Assembly: GCA_009786025.1 (NCBI GenBank)
Contig: WQUA01000026.1
Span: 1 to 35,891 of the forward strand
Source: Pseudomonadota bacterium
GTDB taxonomy: Bacteria > Pseudomonadota > Gammaproteobacteria > Burkholderiales > Casimicrobiaceae
Reading direction: 5' to 3'
Length of the DNA stretch: 35,891 nt
This document shows positions 1-6,946 of this stretch, piece by piece. The position numbers were made by a program, and so were the translations under genes. A model generated the notes under the pieces. It made no database searches. It was not told the origin of the DNA and saw only the letters and a list, made by a program, of their open reading frames with translations. Every line of letters begins with the position of its first letter. Position 1 is the first letter of the stretch.

Positions 1-708
1 TACCAGGAGGTCTCCGGCGCGTATGGCGACGGCTTCAGTTTCGCGGCGCTGCCGGGCGGACAGGTGGTAGTGGCCTACGGCACGCCGTGGTGCACCTCCA
101 ACTGGAGCCACTTTCGCGCCGCCGTGATTGCGCCCGCCAACGGAACCGCCGGCCAGCGCGTGCTGTTCCAGATGGATGCCGACTACTTCAGGGATGAGAA
201 CATCCGGCTCAAAAAGCGCCCCGATGGTTTCGAACTGCGCGCCCCCGTTCTTTCGCACGACCCGGGTGTGCTCTTCCGCCCCGGCATCTTTCGCTACCGT
301 GTACACGGTGAAACCGTGCAGCGGGTGCAACCGGCCGCCACCAATGGCCGTGGTTTCGTCGATGAGTGGCTGGGCTTGGACGATGTGCTGGCGCGCGCCT
401 GGAGCGACCCGGCCGCGGCGGACACCGCCTTGCGGGCGCGACAGCGGTTGCAGACACGATTCGGGCTCACCGATGGATCCTTTTTCGTCGGCTACGGTCC
501 GGTACGCGCCTGCGCCGGTGGTACGAATCGCTATCAGGTCGAAATGGAGATCGCAAAATTTTCCTATAGCGGCGAATCCGATCCGCCGCCGGAAAATTGG
601 TATGCGTCGATCCGCCAGGAACAAAACGGCTTTACCATGCTTGGGCTAAGCGCCACACCCGATGCGGCGTGCCGCGGCTCCGATCTGTCAGTCAAGCTCA
701 ACAAGTAA
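1..708 (+). CDS. Hypothetical protein, 5' end outside window
   Basis: The frame is open from base 1 to the TAA at 706-708, so at least 235 residues are visible and the true start lies to the left. An internal GTG at 64 is only a valine codon in a continuous frame. The protein is rich in aromatic residues and glycine (for example GTPWCTSNW near the left edge) and has scattered cysteines, which would suit an exported or surface protein. No signal peptide can be judged because the N-terminus is missing. I recognise no family or catalytic motif. It precedes a series of small orphan genes on the same strand and could be the end of the locus that those genes serve, but that is only inferred from position. 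Confidence 0.7.
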   Translation, partial: YQEVSGAYGDGFSFAALPGGQVVVAYGTPWCTSNWSHFRAAVIAPANGTAGQRVLFQMDADYFRDENIRLKKRPDGFELRAPVLSHDPGVLFRPGIFRYRVHGETVQRVQPAATNGRGFVDEWLGLDDVLARAWSDPAAADTALRARQRLQTRFGLTDGSFFVGYGPVRACAGGTNRYQVEMEIAKFSYSGESDPPPENWYASIRQEQNGFTMLGLSATPDAACRGSDLSVKLNK

Positions 709-797
709 ATCACAGGCGACTCCCAACAGTTGCAAGCAACAGGAAACGATTTGCGGCAACACCGCGCTCGCGCCGCACAACACTGGAGTGAATTGTT

Positions 798-1244
798 ATG
801 CCGATTATGAGACCAATCTCTACACCTTCATGGGCTCAGCCATTTGAGCGGCGCGTTGCGCCAGAATTCGGCGAGGGTGAATTTACCAAGCTCCTCCCCC
901 ATCACTCTGCGATCATGCTGATCGTTCAAACTGCCGTTCAGACATATGTCGATGACTTCGCTGTGACGACCGATTCCGGGTCAGATGATTTTCCCATAGC
1001 TGATCGCCTTTCCGGCGACTATTACATCGCTTGCGAGTCTTATTGGGTTCAAGACGAGCCGTGGTTTCCGCGGGTTGGCCGCGAACGAACGTATTGCTTC
1101 AGTGTAATGGCGCGCTGTCTTGAGCATCCGCAAGCGCCCCACCAGACCGATCTCGACTACCTCGGCCTCGAGGTGCATTTTCTCTGGAACGTCGCTTCTT
1201 CTGAATTCATGTTTACAGGCGATGTTGACTCCAGTAGCATCTAA
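798..1244 (+). CDS. Small hypothetical protein, possible immunity-type protein
   Basis: This is a 148-residue soluble protein with no signal peptide or membrane segment. ATG 798 is preceded by GGAG at 785-788, nine bases upstream, which supports this start. The sequence is acidic and aromatic-rich and ends with a hydrophobic strand-like stretch (YLGLEVHF) and a terminal GDVDSSSI. I do not recognise a named family. Its size, acidity, lack of motifs and position among other small orphan genes resemble immunity proteins of polymorphic toxin systems, but this is inference. The stop codon is followed within ten bases by the next start, so the two genes are probably cotranscribed. Confidence 0.65.
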   Translation: MPIMRPISTPSWAQPFERRVAPEFGEGEFTKLLPHHSAIMLIVQTAVQTYVDDFAVTTDSGSDDFPIADRLSGDYYIACESYWVQDEPWFPRVGRERTYCFSVMARCLEHPQAPHQTDLDYLGLEVHFLWNVASSEFMFTGDVDSSSI

Positions 1245-1254
1245 GGCGCCCAAA

Positions 1255-1791
1255 ATGAAATTTATTACCGATCCCCCAACACTGGAAAATTTGAAATCGC
1301 TTTATCAAAGCGAGATGTATCAAAATCTTTTGAAGGTGTTTTCCAAACGCTCAAAGCTGAAACTCGATAACAGAGACTACGACGATGCCACCATTCAAAT
1401 CCTGCTGAATTATGCTCAGCGACGCTACATGGTTTTGAATATTCCCTTCGCGGAAGTTTTCTCAGAGTTTGAAAAGAATAAAAGTGCGCTTTTAGCCTAT
1501 TTCATCGCGACAACAGAATTTTTCAATGAAGAAGACGAAAATCCGGACGGTGAATTTCCAGAAGGTGAAGAGCCGGGAGAAGAGAATAAATCGAAAGTGA
1601 AAGAAACCTTCGGGATTGCCAGAACATTTTTCATAGATAAATTTTGTGAATTTTATTTACTTAAAACAGGCGACAAGGAGCGGCTTCTGAGTTTCTTGAA
1701 AGCGACAAGGATGCCGTTTGCAAAAAAATACGCATCGCAAATAGAAAAGCTCTATCAGCAAGCGCTCTCATGTCAGGAACCATTCGAATGA
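1255..1791 (+). CDS. Acidic AT-rich hypothetical protein
   Basis: This encodes 178 residues starting MKFITDPP. The frame extends further upstream, but that part is a shadow of the preceding gene. ATG 1255 has an AAGG about eight bases before it, overlapping the preceding stop, and is the better start. The product looks mostly helical, rich in Lys, Glu, Phe and Tyr, with a strongly acidic low-complexity segment around residues 90-110. Base composition is clearly more AT-rich than neighbouring genes, which suggests separate acquisition. No family was recognised. Its TGA overlaps the next start as ATGA, implying translational coupling with the following broken gene. Confidence 0.65.
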   Translation: MKFITDPPTLENLKSLYQSEMYQNLLKVFSKRSKLKLDNRDYDDATIQILLNYAQRRYMVLNIPFAEVFSEFEKNKSALLAYFIATTEFFNEEDENPDGEFPEGEEPGEENKSKVKETFGIARTFFIDKFCEFYLLKTGDKERLLSFLKATRMPFAKKYASQIEKLYQQALSCQEPFE

Positions 1792-2036
1792 ATCCAACAC
1801 AACCCGCTGACGAAATGGCGAAAGGCAGAATTGCCCTTTGGCTGTCTCCTGAGCAAATCGCATTCATCGCCAACGAATGACGGAAAATTCCTGCCGATGT
1901 TTCACCGGACCTCAAAGAAATTGGGGGTACGGTTGCGTTTCGAGCAATGGCCGCATTACACGAAGCAGGTGTTGTCTATGAACCGTTGTTTCCCGACAGC
2001 AGCGCGGTGTATCATCTGACGACGCTCGAGCATTAG
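1788..2036 (+). pseudogene. Small gene interrupted by one in-frame TGA
   Basis: ATG 1788 overlaps the preceding stop (ATGA). The frame reads 30 codons to a TGA at 1878-1880, then continues open in exactly the same frame for another 51 codons to TAG at 2034-2036. Both halves look like protein: the first contains ALWLSPEQIAFIANE, the second RKIPADVSPDLKEIGG. A single base change, for example from TGC or TGG, would restore an 82-residue protein. I favour a nonsense mutation in a small accessory gene. A sequencing error or programmed readthrough are alternatives. No known function. Confidence 0.6.
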
Positions 2037-2042
2037 ACTGAT

Positions 2043-2429
2043 ATGTTTGCAAATTCCTGGAATCCAAGCAGCACTGAAGTTCGCGCCTGGGCATACACCG
2101 CAGGAGCGGAAGCGCCTTGTCAGGACTGGGATTTGGCCTGCTTGTGGGCGCGACACGAACGTGACTACATCGAATTCGCTTCAGACAAAAACTGCCCCCA
2201 TCGCCTCTTTTTTCTCCACGTTCTCTATCTCATCGTGGGAGACGCCGTCCGCAATGGGTTCCGCAACATCCCCGAAGCCGTTATTCGAGGATTCGTCGAG
2301 CTTGCGGCAACGAGCACCGAACCATCCGTGCGCCTTTGGCGGGAGCGTTCGCTTCGTTTGCTCAAGCGCCCTTCCGAATTTGATTACGAAGCCTGGTGTG
2401 CGGGCGGGTTCGCGAATGAATCGACTTGA
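2043..2429 (+). CDS. Hypothetical protein, first copy of a tandem pair
   Basis: This is a 128-residue soluble protein starting MFANSWNPS, with no signal peptide. It is about 86% identical (110 of 128 residues, aligned by eye) to the product of the next gene and collinear over the full length. The central segment FLHVLYLIVGDAVRNGFRN and the C-terminal FDYEAWCAGG are nearly invariant; differences cluster in the first 40 residues. The start lies six bases after the preceding broken gene. I recognise no named family. Recent tandem duplication of a small gene in an accessory cluster is typical of immunity genes, which is the working guess here. Confidence 0.7.
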   Translation: MFANSWNPSSTEVRAWAYTAGAEAPCQDWDLACLWARHERDYIEFASDKNCPHRLFFLHVLYLIVGDAVRNGFRNIPEAVIRGFVELAATSTEPSVRLWRERSLRLLKRPSEFDYEAWCAGGFANEST

Positions 2430-2487
2430 CGCCCCCGGCTCTCCCGGTATGTCAAAACGTATTGATTCATCAAGGAGTTATGTAAAC

Positions 2488-2874
2488 ATGTTCGCAGACC
2501 CCTGGAACCCCAGTCGTAGTGAAATGCGTACCTGGGCGTACACCGCGAGAGCGGAAGCCCCTGATCAGGACTGGGATTTGGCCTGTTTGCAAACTCAGTA
2601 TGAACGCGACTACATTGAGTTCGCTTCAGACAAAAATTGCCCCAATCGTCTCTTTTTCCTTCACGTTCTCTATCTCATCGTGGGCGACGCCGTTCGCAAT
2701 GGGTTCCGCAACGCCCCCGAAGCCGTTATTCGGGGATTCGTCGAGCTTGCGGCAACGAGTGTCGAGCCATCTGTGCGCCTCTGGCGGGAGCGCTCGCTTC
2801 GTTTGCTCAAGCATCCTTCCGAATTTGATTACGAAGCCTGGTGCGCGGGAGGGCTGGCAAATGAATCGGCCTGA
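2488..2874 (+). CDS. Hypothetical protein, second copy of the tandem pair
   Basis: This encodes 128 residues beginning MFADPWNPS. A longer frame exists upstream, but ATG 2488 matches the paralogue's start and is preceded by AAGGAG at 2472-2477. It differs from the upstream copy at about 18 positions. One compact block (WARH versus QTQY, residues 35-38) changes completely while the flanking sequence is conserved. Such localised divergence between tandem copies would suit recognition of different partners, though no partner is visible. Neither copy is broken, so both may be functional. Function unknown. Confidence 0.7.
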   Translation: MFADPWNPSRSEMRTWAYTARAEAPDQDWDLACLQTQYERDYIEFASDKNCPNRLFFLHVLYLIVGDAVRNGFRNAPEAVIRGFVELAATSVEPSVRLWRERSLRLLKHPSEFDYEAWCAGGLANESA

Positions 2875-2908
2875 CGCCCCGGCTCTTTCAACCTTGGCGA
2901 GTACAATA

Positions 2909-3367
2909 ATGATGAACCGACCATACAAATACCGAACGAAGTGGATGATCGCCGTTCTCTGCGGATTTTTTTTCGGCGCGTGCGCGCTCGCTTCACCGCC
3001 GAGCCTGCGCTGGCATGGCTACTCATTTCACGAGGTTGATTCTTTATCTTCGCTGCCCGCTCCACTCCGGCAGATGCTCGGCACCGATGTCCCCGGGAAA
3101 GGCGGCATCGCCGACAAGGGTCAGCCGTTCAATATTACCGACGTTGCCAGCGGTACGTTACCCATGCGCCGGTTCCTCGCCGCCGGCAACGACGGCGATG
3201 TGTGGCTTGTCGCACTTGAGCAGGGCGGAATTGCTTACATGATCCAAGTTTATCTGTTCACGGGTAACGTGCAGGAAGAACACTGCGTGTTGTCTGGCGG
3301 GCCGAAGACCCTGGAAGCTGTTATCCGGCTCTTGCCCGCGACTTGTCCCAAGGACAGAGGCTCATAA
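2909..3367 (+). CDS. Small exported hypothetical protein
   Basis: This encodes 152 residues from the double start ATGATG at 2909. The N-terminus has a basic region (residues 1-11) and a hydrophobic stretch (WMIAVLCGFFFGACALA) followed by an Ala-Ser-Pro cleavage-like site, so a Sec signal peptide is likely. A lipobox-like cysteine inside the stretch is less convincing because it is followed by more hydrophobic residues. The mature part has two cysteines near the C-terminus (EEHC and ATC) that could form a disulphide. No family was recognised. The longer upstream frame is a shadow of the tandem copy and was not used. Confidence 0.6.
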   Translation: MMNRPYKYRTKWMIAVLCGFFFGACALASPPSLRWHGYSFHEVDSLSSLPAPLRQMLGTDVPGKGGIADKGQPFNITDVASGTLPMRRFLAAGNDGDVWLVALEQGGIAYMIQVYLFTGNVQEEHCVLSGGPKTLEAVIRLLPATCPKDRGS

Positions 3368-3415
3368 CGCGCTCAAAAACTTGATATTCCTCTGTTGTCA
3401 TTTGATGCCCTTCGC

Positions 3416-3474
3416 TCCCGCAACAAGCCCTCCGGCGCTGCCGACATTCCCTTTGGAAAGGGGAAGAAGGAGGG
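3416..3474 (+). repeat. Intergenic palindromic repeat, same family as the aroE insertion
   Basis: The core is GCCGACA at 3440-3446, two bases, then the hairpin CCCTTT-GG-AAAGGG at 3449-3462. The same arrangement, GCCGACA-NN-CCCTTT-NN-AAAGGG, occurs inside aroE at 9523-9545. The upstream part (CGCAACAAGCCCTCCGGC) also resembles, in reverse orientation, the element near 18241. A second AT-rich tract follows (about 3475-3545) and is probably non-coding. Confidence 0.6.
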
Positions 3475-3593
3475 AAATATTCTTCGCGTCTCCGCGCGAA
3501 AATTATTCTTTACGCCCTTTGTGGTTAAATTATGTTTTTAACTTCCGGAGAGTGCTTTTCTTATCCGGATTACGCTCTGAAATGGGAGGTCTT

Positions 3594-4205
3594 ATGTGCC
3601 CGTTACAAACCATCGCCGAAGAACTGCTGGGCCGTTCACTTGTAGCGCAGGACGGCATGTCGTCCGACGACATAGCTTCGGCAGAGCGCGCACTTGGGCG
3701 TGCTCTGCCAACGCCGCTGAAGGCGTTCTATCGCTTGCTCGGCAATCTGCCTCAATTCACCAGCGCGTTTGAGGAATTCATTGCCCCTTTACAATTACGC
3801 CATACAGACGGTTTGTTGATGTTTCTGGATGAGAACCAGGAGGTTTGTTCCTGGGGCGTTGATTCACAAGGACGCGTTTTCCAGTGCATGAACAATGATC
3901 GCTTCGATACCGGGCTTGACCTGCAAACGTTTCTGGAACTGATCTTGCAATACCAGGTTGCGCAGGGAAGCGGCTACGGCTACAACGTCGGCCTTTCCGA
4001 CAGCGAATTGGCGGACCTGCTCGCGCAAGAAGGCTGGGAAAAAACCGTTAGCCATGACCAATTGTTGATCCATCGCTTGCGCGGTTTTCTGATATGGTGT
4101 TTTCTCGACGAGAATGGGAAAGCACAAGACAACCAGGTGTTCTTCGCTGGCTTGACCGATCCCCCCGATGCCATGAAGCAACGCTATGGCCTGACGGAGT
4201 TATAG
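3594..4205 (+). CDS. SUKH/SMI1-KNR4-like protein (putative immunity protein)
   Basis: This encodes 203 residues from ATG 3594, chosen because GGGAGG lies six bases upstream; an upstream in-frame ATG at 3582 would bury that site. Residues about 20-60 (SSDDIASAERALGRALPTPL, then KAFYRLLGNL) match the usual start of SMI1/KNR4 or SUKH folds: a helix, a conserved L-P-x-x-x-K-x-F/L-Y segment and a loop. Residues about 75-95 (GLLMFLDENQEVCSWGV) match the strand-turn-strand core carrying the conserved W-G. SUKH proteins are established immunity proteins of polymorphic toxin and contact-dependent systems. No toxin is adjacent, so this appears to be an orphan. The subfamily assignment is moderate. Confidence 0.65.
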   Translation: MCPLQTIAEELLGRSLVAQDGMSSDDIASAERALGRALPTPLKAFYRLLGNLPQFTSAFEEFIAPLQLRHTDGLLMFLDENQEVCSWGVDSQGRVFQCMNNDRFDTGLDLQTFLELILQYQVAQGSGYGYNVGLSDSELADLLAQEGWEKTVSHDQLLIHRLRGFLIWCFLDENGKAQDNQVFFAGLTDPPDAMKQRYGLTEL

Positions 4206-4297
4206 GGGCACAGCCCAGGCATCCTTCATGAGCTAGAATCAGCGGCAACGTTTTTTTGATGTCGAATTTTCAAATCCAAAGATTCCTGGAGATAACA

Positions 4298-5167
4298 ATG
4301 AGCCTGTCGAGAGTTGCTCTACCCATCATGGTGGTTTTCGCTTTCCTTGGCGGTTGCAGCAAAACAGGGGATGCGGCGCCACAAACAAAGGCGGATCAAC
4401 CAAAAGCCGCTGAAGCGCCACCGCAGAAAACGGGATTGAAATTCGATTCCAAAAGGCTGAAGTTCGTACAGGGAATGCTGCTTGACGACCTGATACATTC
4501 GGCGCAGGAAGATACCGCACTCACGGAAAAAAGCGAGGCGCTTCGCCGCCTGAACATCACCGACAGCGTCGAAGCAAAAGCGCTTGCAAAAGACTATCTG
4601 GAAAACGAAGCCAAAGCCGATCGTAAATACAAGGCGCACGGAGGCCGCATCCTCATATCGGGAACCGTCGAATCCATTAGTGACGGCTTCAAGGAGGGGC
4701 TCCCTTATTTCGCTTCACTGCGCGGTTATGGCGCACTCAAGAGCATTTTTATAAAATCTAACGGCGATGCTACCGGGGCATCCTCTTCATTGAAAAGGGG
4801 TCGAAAAGCATTTTTTGTCTGCACGATAGAAAACCATTCGGCTGATCAGGTCGTCGCGTCCTGTTCTACCCTGGAACAATACGCCAAAAGCCCGGAGGTC
4901 AGAGCCTCCTATGATCAGTATGTTGCCAGCCTTTTATCCGGCAAGAAACAGGTCGTCAATGAGGGTTTTTTGAAGGTTTTTTTAACGTGCTATGCCGTAT
5001 CCAAGCGCCTACCCGACGATTCGCCTTGCTTTGTTGAACTCGACGATGCGTGCGACAGGCAGTTGAACAGAATAGGAAACGTCGATTTGTCGCCTGAGGA
5101 AGATGCTGAAATTGAAGAAATAATAAGAAATAACATTTCTTTTGATGAGCCCGCAAAGTTGAAGTGA
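4298..5167 (+). CDS. Putative lipoprotein of unknown function
   Basis: This encodes 289 residues from ATG 4298, which has GGAG about eight bases upstream (CTGGAGATAACA). The N-terminus MSLSRVALPIMVVFAFLGGC is a lipoprotein signal with the lipobox LGGC, and Cys20 is the likely acylated residue. An Ala/Pro/Lys/Gln-rich linker (residues about 21-45) follows, as is common in outer-membrane lipoproteins. The rest looks alpha/beta and soluble, with a cysteine-containing C-terminal segment (CFVELDDACDRQLN) that may form disulphides. The extreme C-terminus is acidic. No family was recognised. It closes the + strand accessory cluster. Confidence 0.65.
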   Translation: MSLSRVALPIMVVFAFLGGCSKTGDAAPQTKADQPKAAEAPPQKTGLKFDSKRLKFVQGMLLDDLIHSAQEDTALTEKSEALRRLNITDSVEAKALAKDYLENEAKADRKYKAHGGRILISGTVESISDGFKEGLPYFASLRGYGALKSIFIKSNGDATGASSSLKRGRKAFFVCTIENHSADQVVASCSTLEQYAKSPEVRASYDQYVASLLSGKKQVVNEGFLKVFLTCYAVSKRLPDDSPCFVELDDACDRQLNRIGNVDLSPEEDAEIEEIIRNNISFDEPAKLK

Positions 5168-5405
5168 GCCGCAGGCGAATCCGTCTGTCCTCTCCCTTGC
5201 TCCTCTTTCGCAGACGCGTGAGAGGTATTGCCCCCATCCGCCTTCCCCCACGAGCAGGAGAAGGCGCGCGGCGATCGGTATGCCGTCGGTGAACCCCAAC
5301 GATCATCGACAATGAGAAATGAGGTCGGCGTTCGCTGCGTCCGCTCCGCCCTACAGCATTATTGCGCGGGTCAATGTCAGGCGTTGGCCGGCCATTTTTA
5401 TCGAC
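5168..5405. other. Intergenic region with hairpin-forming repeat remnants
   Basis: Between the convergent lipoprotein gene and the small minus-strand gene lie C-rich and G-rich tracts with short inverted repeats: CCTCT...AGAGG around 5201-5225 and CCTTC...GAAGG around 5241-5264. They resemble the other CCC/GGG hairpin elements of this window and could serve as a bidirectional terminator. No credible gene was seen. Confidence 0.4.
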
Positions 5406-5651
5406 CTACTGATAGGTACGAACAAGCCCCTCCTGCGTTTTCTCGGAGTTCTCGCACATGTCCTTGGTGCGCTTGTACGACTCATGAGCTTTGGATTTGT
5501 TTTTGACGATCACTTCTTTATGGCTGGCTTTGGCCGGGACCTCGTTGTATTCAAGACAGTGCGCACTTTGGGAGGGCAGCGGTTTTGCGGCTTGCTGCAC
5601 CATTTGATCTAACTGCACCGCTTTCTTCAGGTCGCTGATGGAACTTTTCAT
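5406..5651 (-). CDS. Small Lys/Glu-rich hypothetical protein
   Basis: This encodes 81 residues starting MKSSISDLKKAVQLDQMVQQ. An in-frame TGA sits just upstream of the ATG, so this start is close to forced in this frame. Composition (Lys, Glu, Gln, Ser, few hydrophobics after residue 30) suggests a small helical, possibly coiled-coil cytoplasmic protein. There is no signal peptide and no clear Shine-Dalgarno sequence. It lies about 100 bases downstream of the Sel1-repeat gene on the same strand. It could be a genuine small gene or a fragment of a larger lost one. Confidence 0.45.
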   Translation of the reverse strand: MKSSISDLKKAVQLDQMVQQAAKPLPSQSAHCLEYNEVPAKASHKEVIVKNKSKAHESYKRTKDMCENSEKTQEGLVRTYQ

Positions 5652-5750
5652 CGAGCGCGCTCATTTGTTTGAGTTGCTCTCGTTACGCTTTCCTGACCTT
5701 TCGTGCAAGCCGTAGCGCATGGGCGATTCGCCGCGCACTTGCCTTTCGAC

Positions 5751-6904
5751 TCATTGTAACTGGTTCAACCGCTGCTGAATCAGTTGCTGAGCATCCGTTC
5801 CTGATGTTTGGGCAATGGCTCTCTGGTACAACTGGATGGCCTGTTGCTTGTCTTGAGGCACGCCCAAGCCTCTCTCGTAGTGCTCGGCCAAGGCGCATAG
5901 CGCTTGGAGATCGTTTTGCGCCACAGCCTTGCGGTACCAAGCCACGGCCTGCCCGTAATCCTGCACTACGCCCCTGCCATTGGCGTACATCACGCCCAGA
6001 TTCCCTTGCGCTATGGCAAGGCCCTGTTCCGCCGCCTTGCGGTACCAGGATACAGCTTGCGCGTTATCCTGGGTGACACCTTCCCCTCTTGCGTACATTT
6101 GGCCAAGATTGACTTGCGCTTCGGCAAGGCCCTGGTCTGCCGCCTCGCGATACCAAGATACGGCTTGCGCGTAGTGGCTACGCCCTCTCCGTTGTTGTAC
6201 ATCGCGCCAAGACGGTTTTGCGCATCGGCATCGCCTCGTTCTGCCGCTTTTCGCAAGGATGCGGCCGATTTATCGCCTTGGCTTGAACCTTTCCCATTTT
6301 TTTCCATCTCGCGGAGATTATTTTGCGCGTAGGTGTTTCCCTGCTCTGCCGCTTTGCGAAACCAGGTTATGGCTTGTGCGTCATCCTGGGCTACGCCTTC
6401 CCCGTTTTTGTACATCATGCCAAGATTGTTCTGCGCAACGTCGTCTCCCTGCTCCGCCGCTTTGCGATACCAGAGCGCGGCCTGTTTTTTATCTTGCGCC
6501 ACCCCTTCTCCGTTATCGTACATCGCCGCAAGATTGGCCTGCGCAATGGCGTTTCCCTGATCCGCCGCCTTGCGGTACCAGAATACGGCCTGTTTTTCAT
6601 CCTTGGCAACACCCAATCCCATTTTATACATCACGCCCAAACCGTTCTGCGCCATACCGTGGCCCTGTTCCGCCGCCTTGCGATACCAGGATACGGCCTG
6701 TGCGTCATCCCGGGCTACCCCTTCTCCATATTTGTACATTACGGCAAGGTTGTATTGCGCCTGGGCGTTGCCGGCTTGTGCCGACTTGGATGTTTCGTTG
6801 AATGTCGCATTGGCGTTTGCGAATTGAGCGTCGGCAGCCCCGACCAACACTGGCTGACTCAGAAATAGCGCCAACGCAGCGCAGAAAATGATTCGATTTT
6901 TCAT
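5751..6904 (-). pseudogene. Exported Sel1-repeat (SLR) protein with a frameshift
   Basis: From ATG 6904 the product starts MKNRIIFCAALALFLSQPVLVGAADA, a Sec signal peptide, followed by 36-residue Sel1-like repeats of the form GxGVAxDxxQAxxWYRKAAEQG. The frame is lost near 6174-6175: after GEGVA the sequence becomes out-of-phase nonsense, while the other frame continues with YAQAVSWYREAADQG and three more repeats to the stop at 5751. The site has two bases (AC) where six encoding Gln-Asp are expected, so a 4-nt deletion is the simplest explanation. Repaired, the protein would be about 385 residues with nine repeats and a C-terminus (IQLYQRAIAQ, ending LNQLQ) very like the upstream paralogue. 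SLR proteins act as protein-interaction scaffolds, often in envelope stress. Confidence 0.75.
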
Positions 6905-6946
6905 ATACAGTCTCAAATAAGGAGGTGGTCGTGTCCGCCCTTGGCT

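Larger units (their letters stand above)
2043..2887 (+). repeat. Tandem gene duplication (about 400 bp unit)
   Basis: Two direct copies, about 2043-2442 and 2488-2887, each contain one complete 387-nt gene. The similarity continues about 13 bases past both stop codons (TGACGCCCC followed by GGCTCT), so the duplicated unit extends beyond the coding part. The copies are separated by a unique stretch of about 45 bp that carries the ribosome binding site of the second copy. Confidence 0.75.

Noticed and set aside
1878..1880. TGA read as selenocysteine
   Set aside because: No selenoprotein family was recognised and no clear hairpin was identified after the codon; a nonsense mutation is simpler.
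2047..2487. Extension of the second tandem gene upstream into the first
   Set aside because: The longer frame is the out-of-frame shadow of the first copy; the paralogue start and Shine-Dalgarno place the start at 2488.
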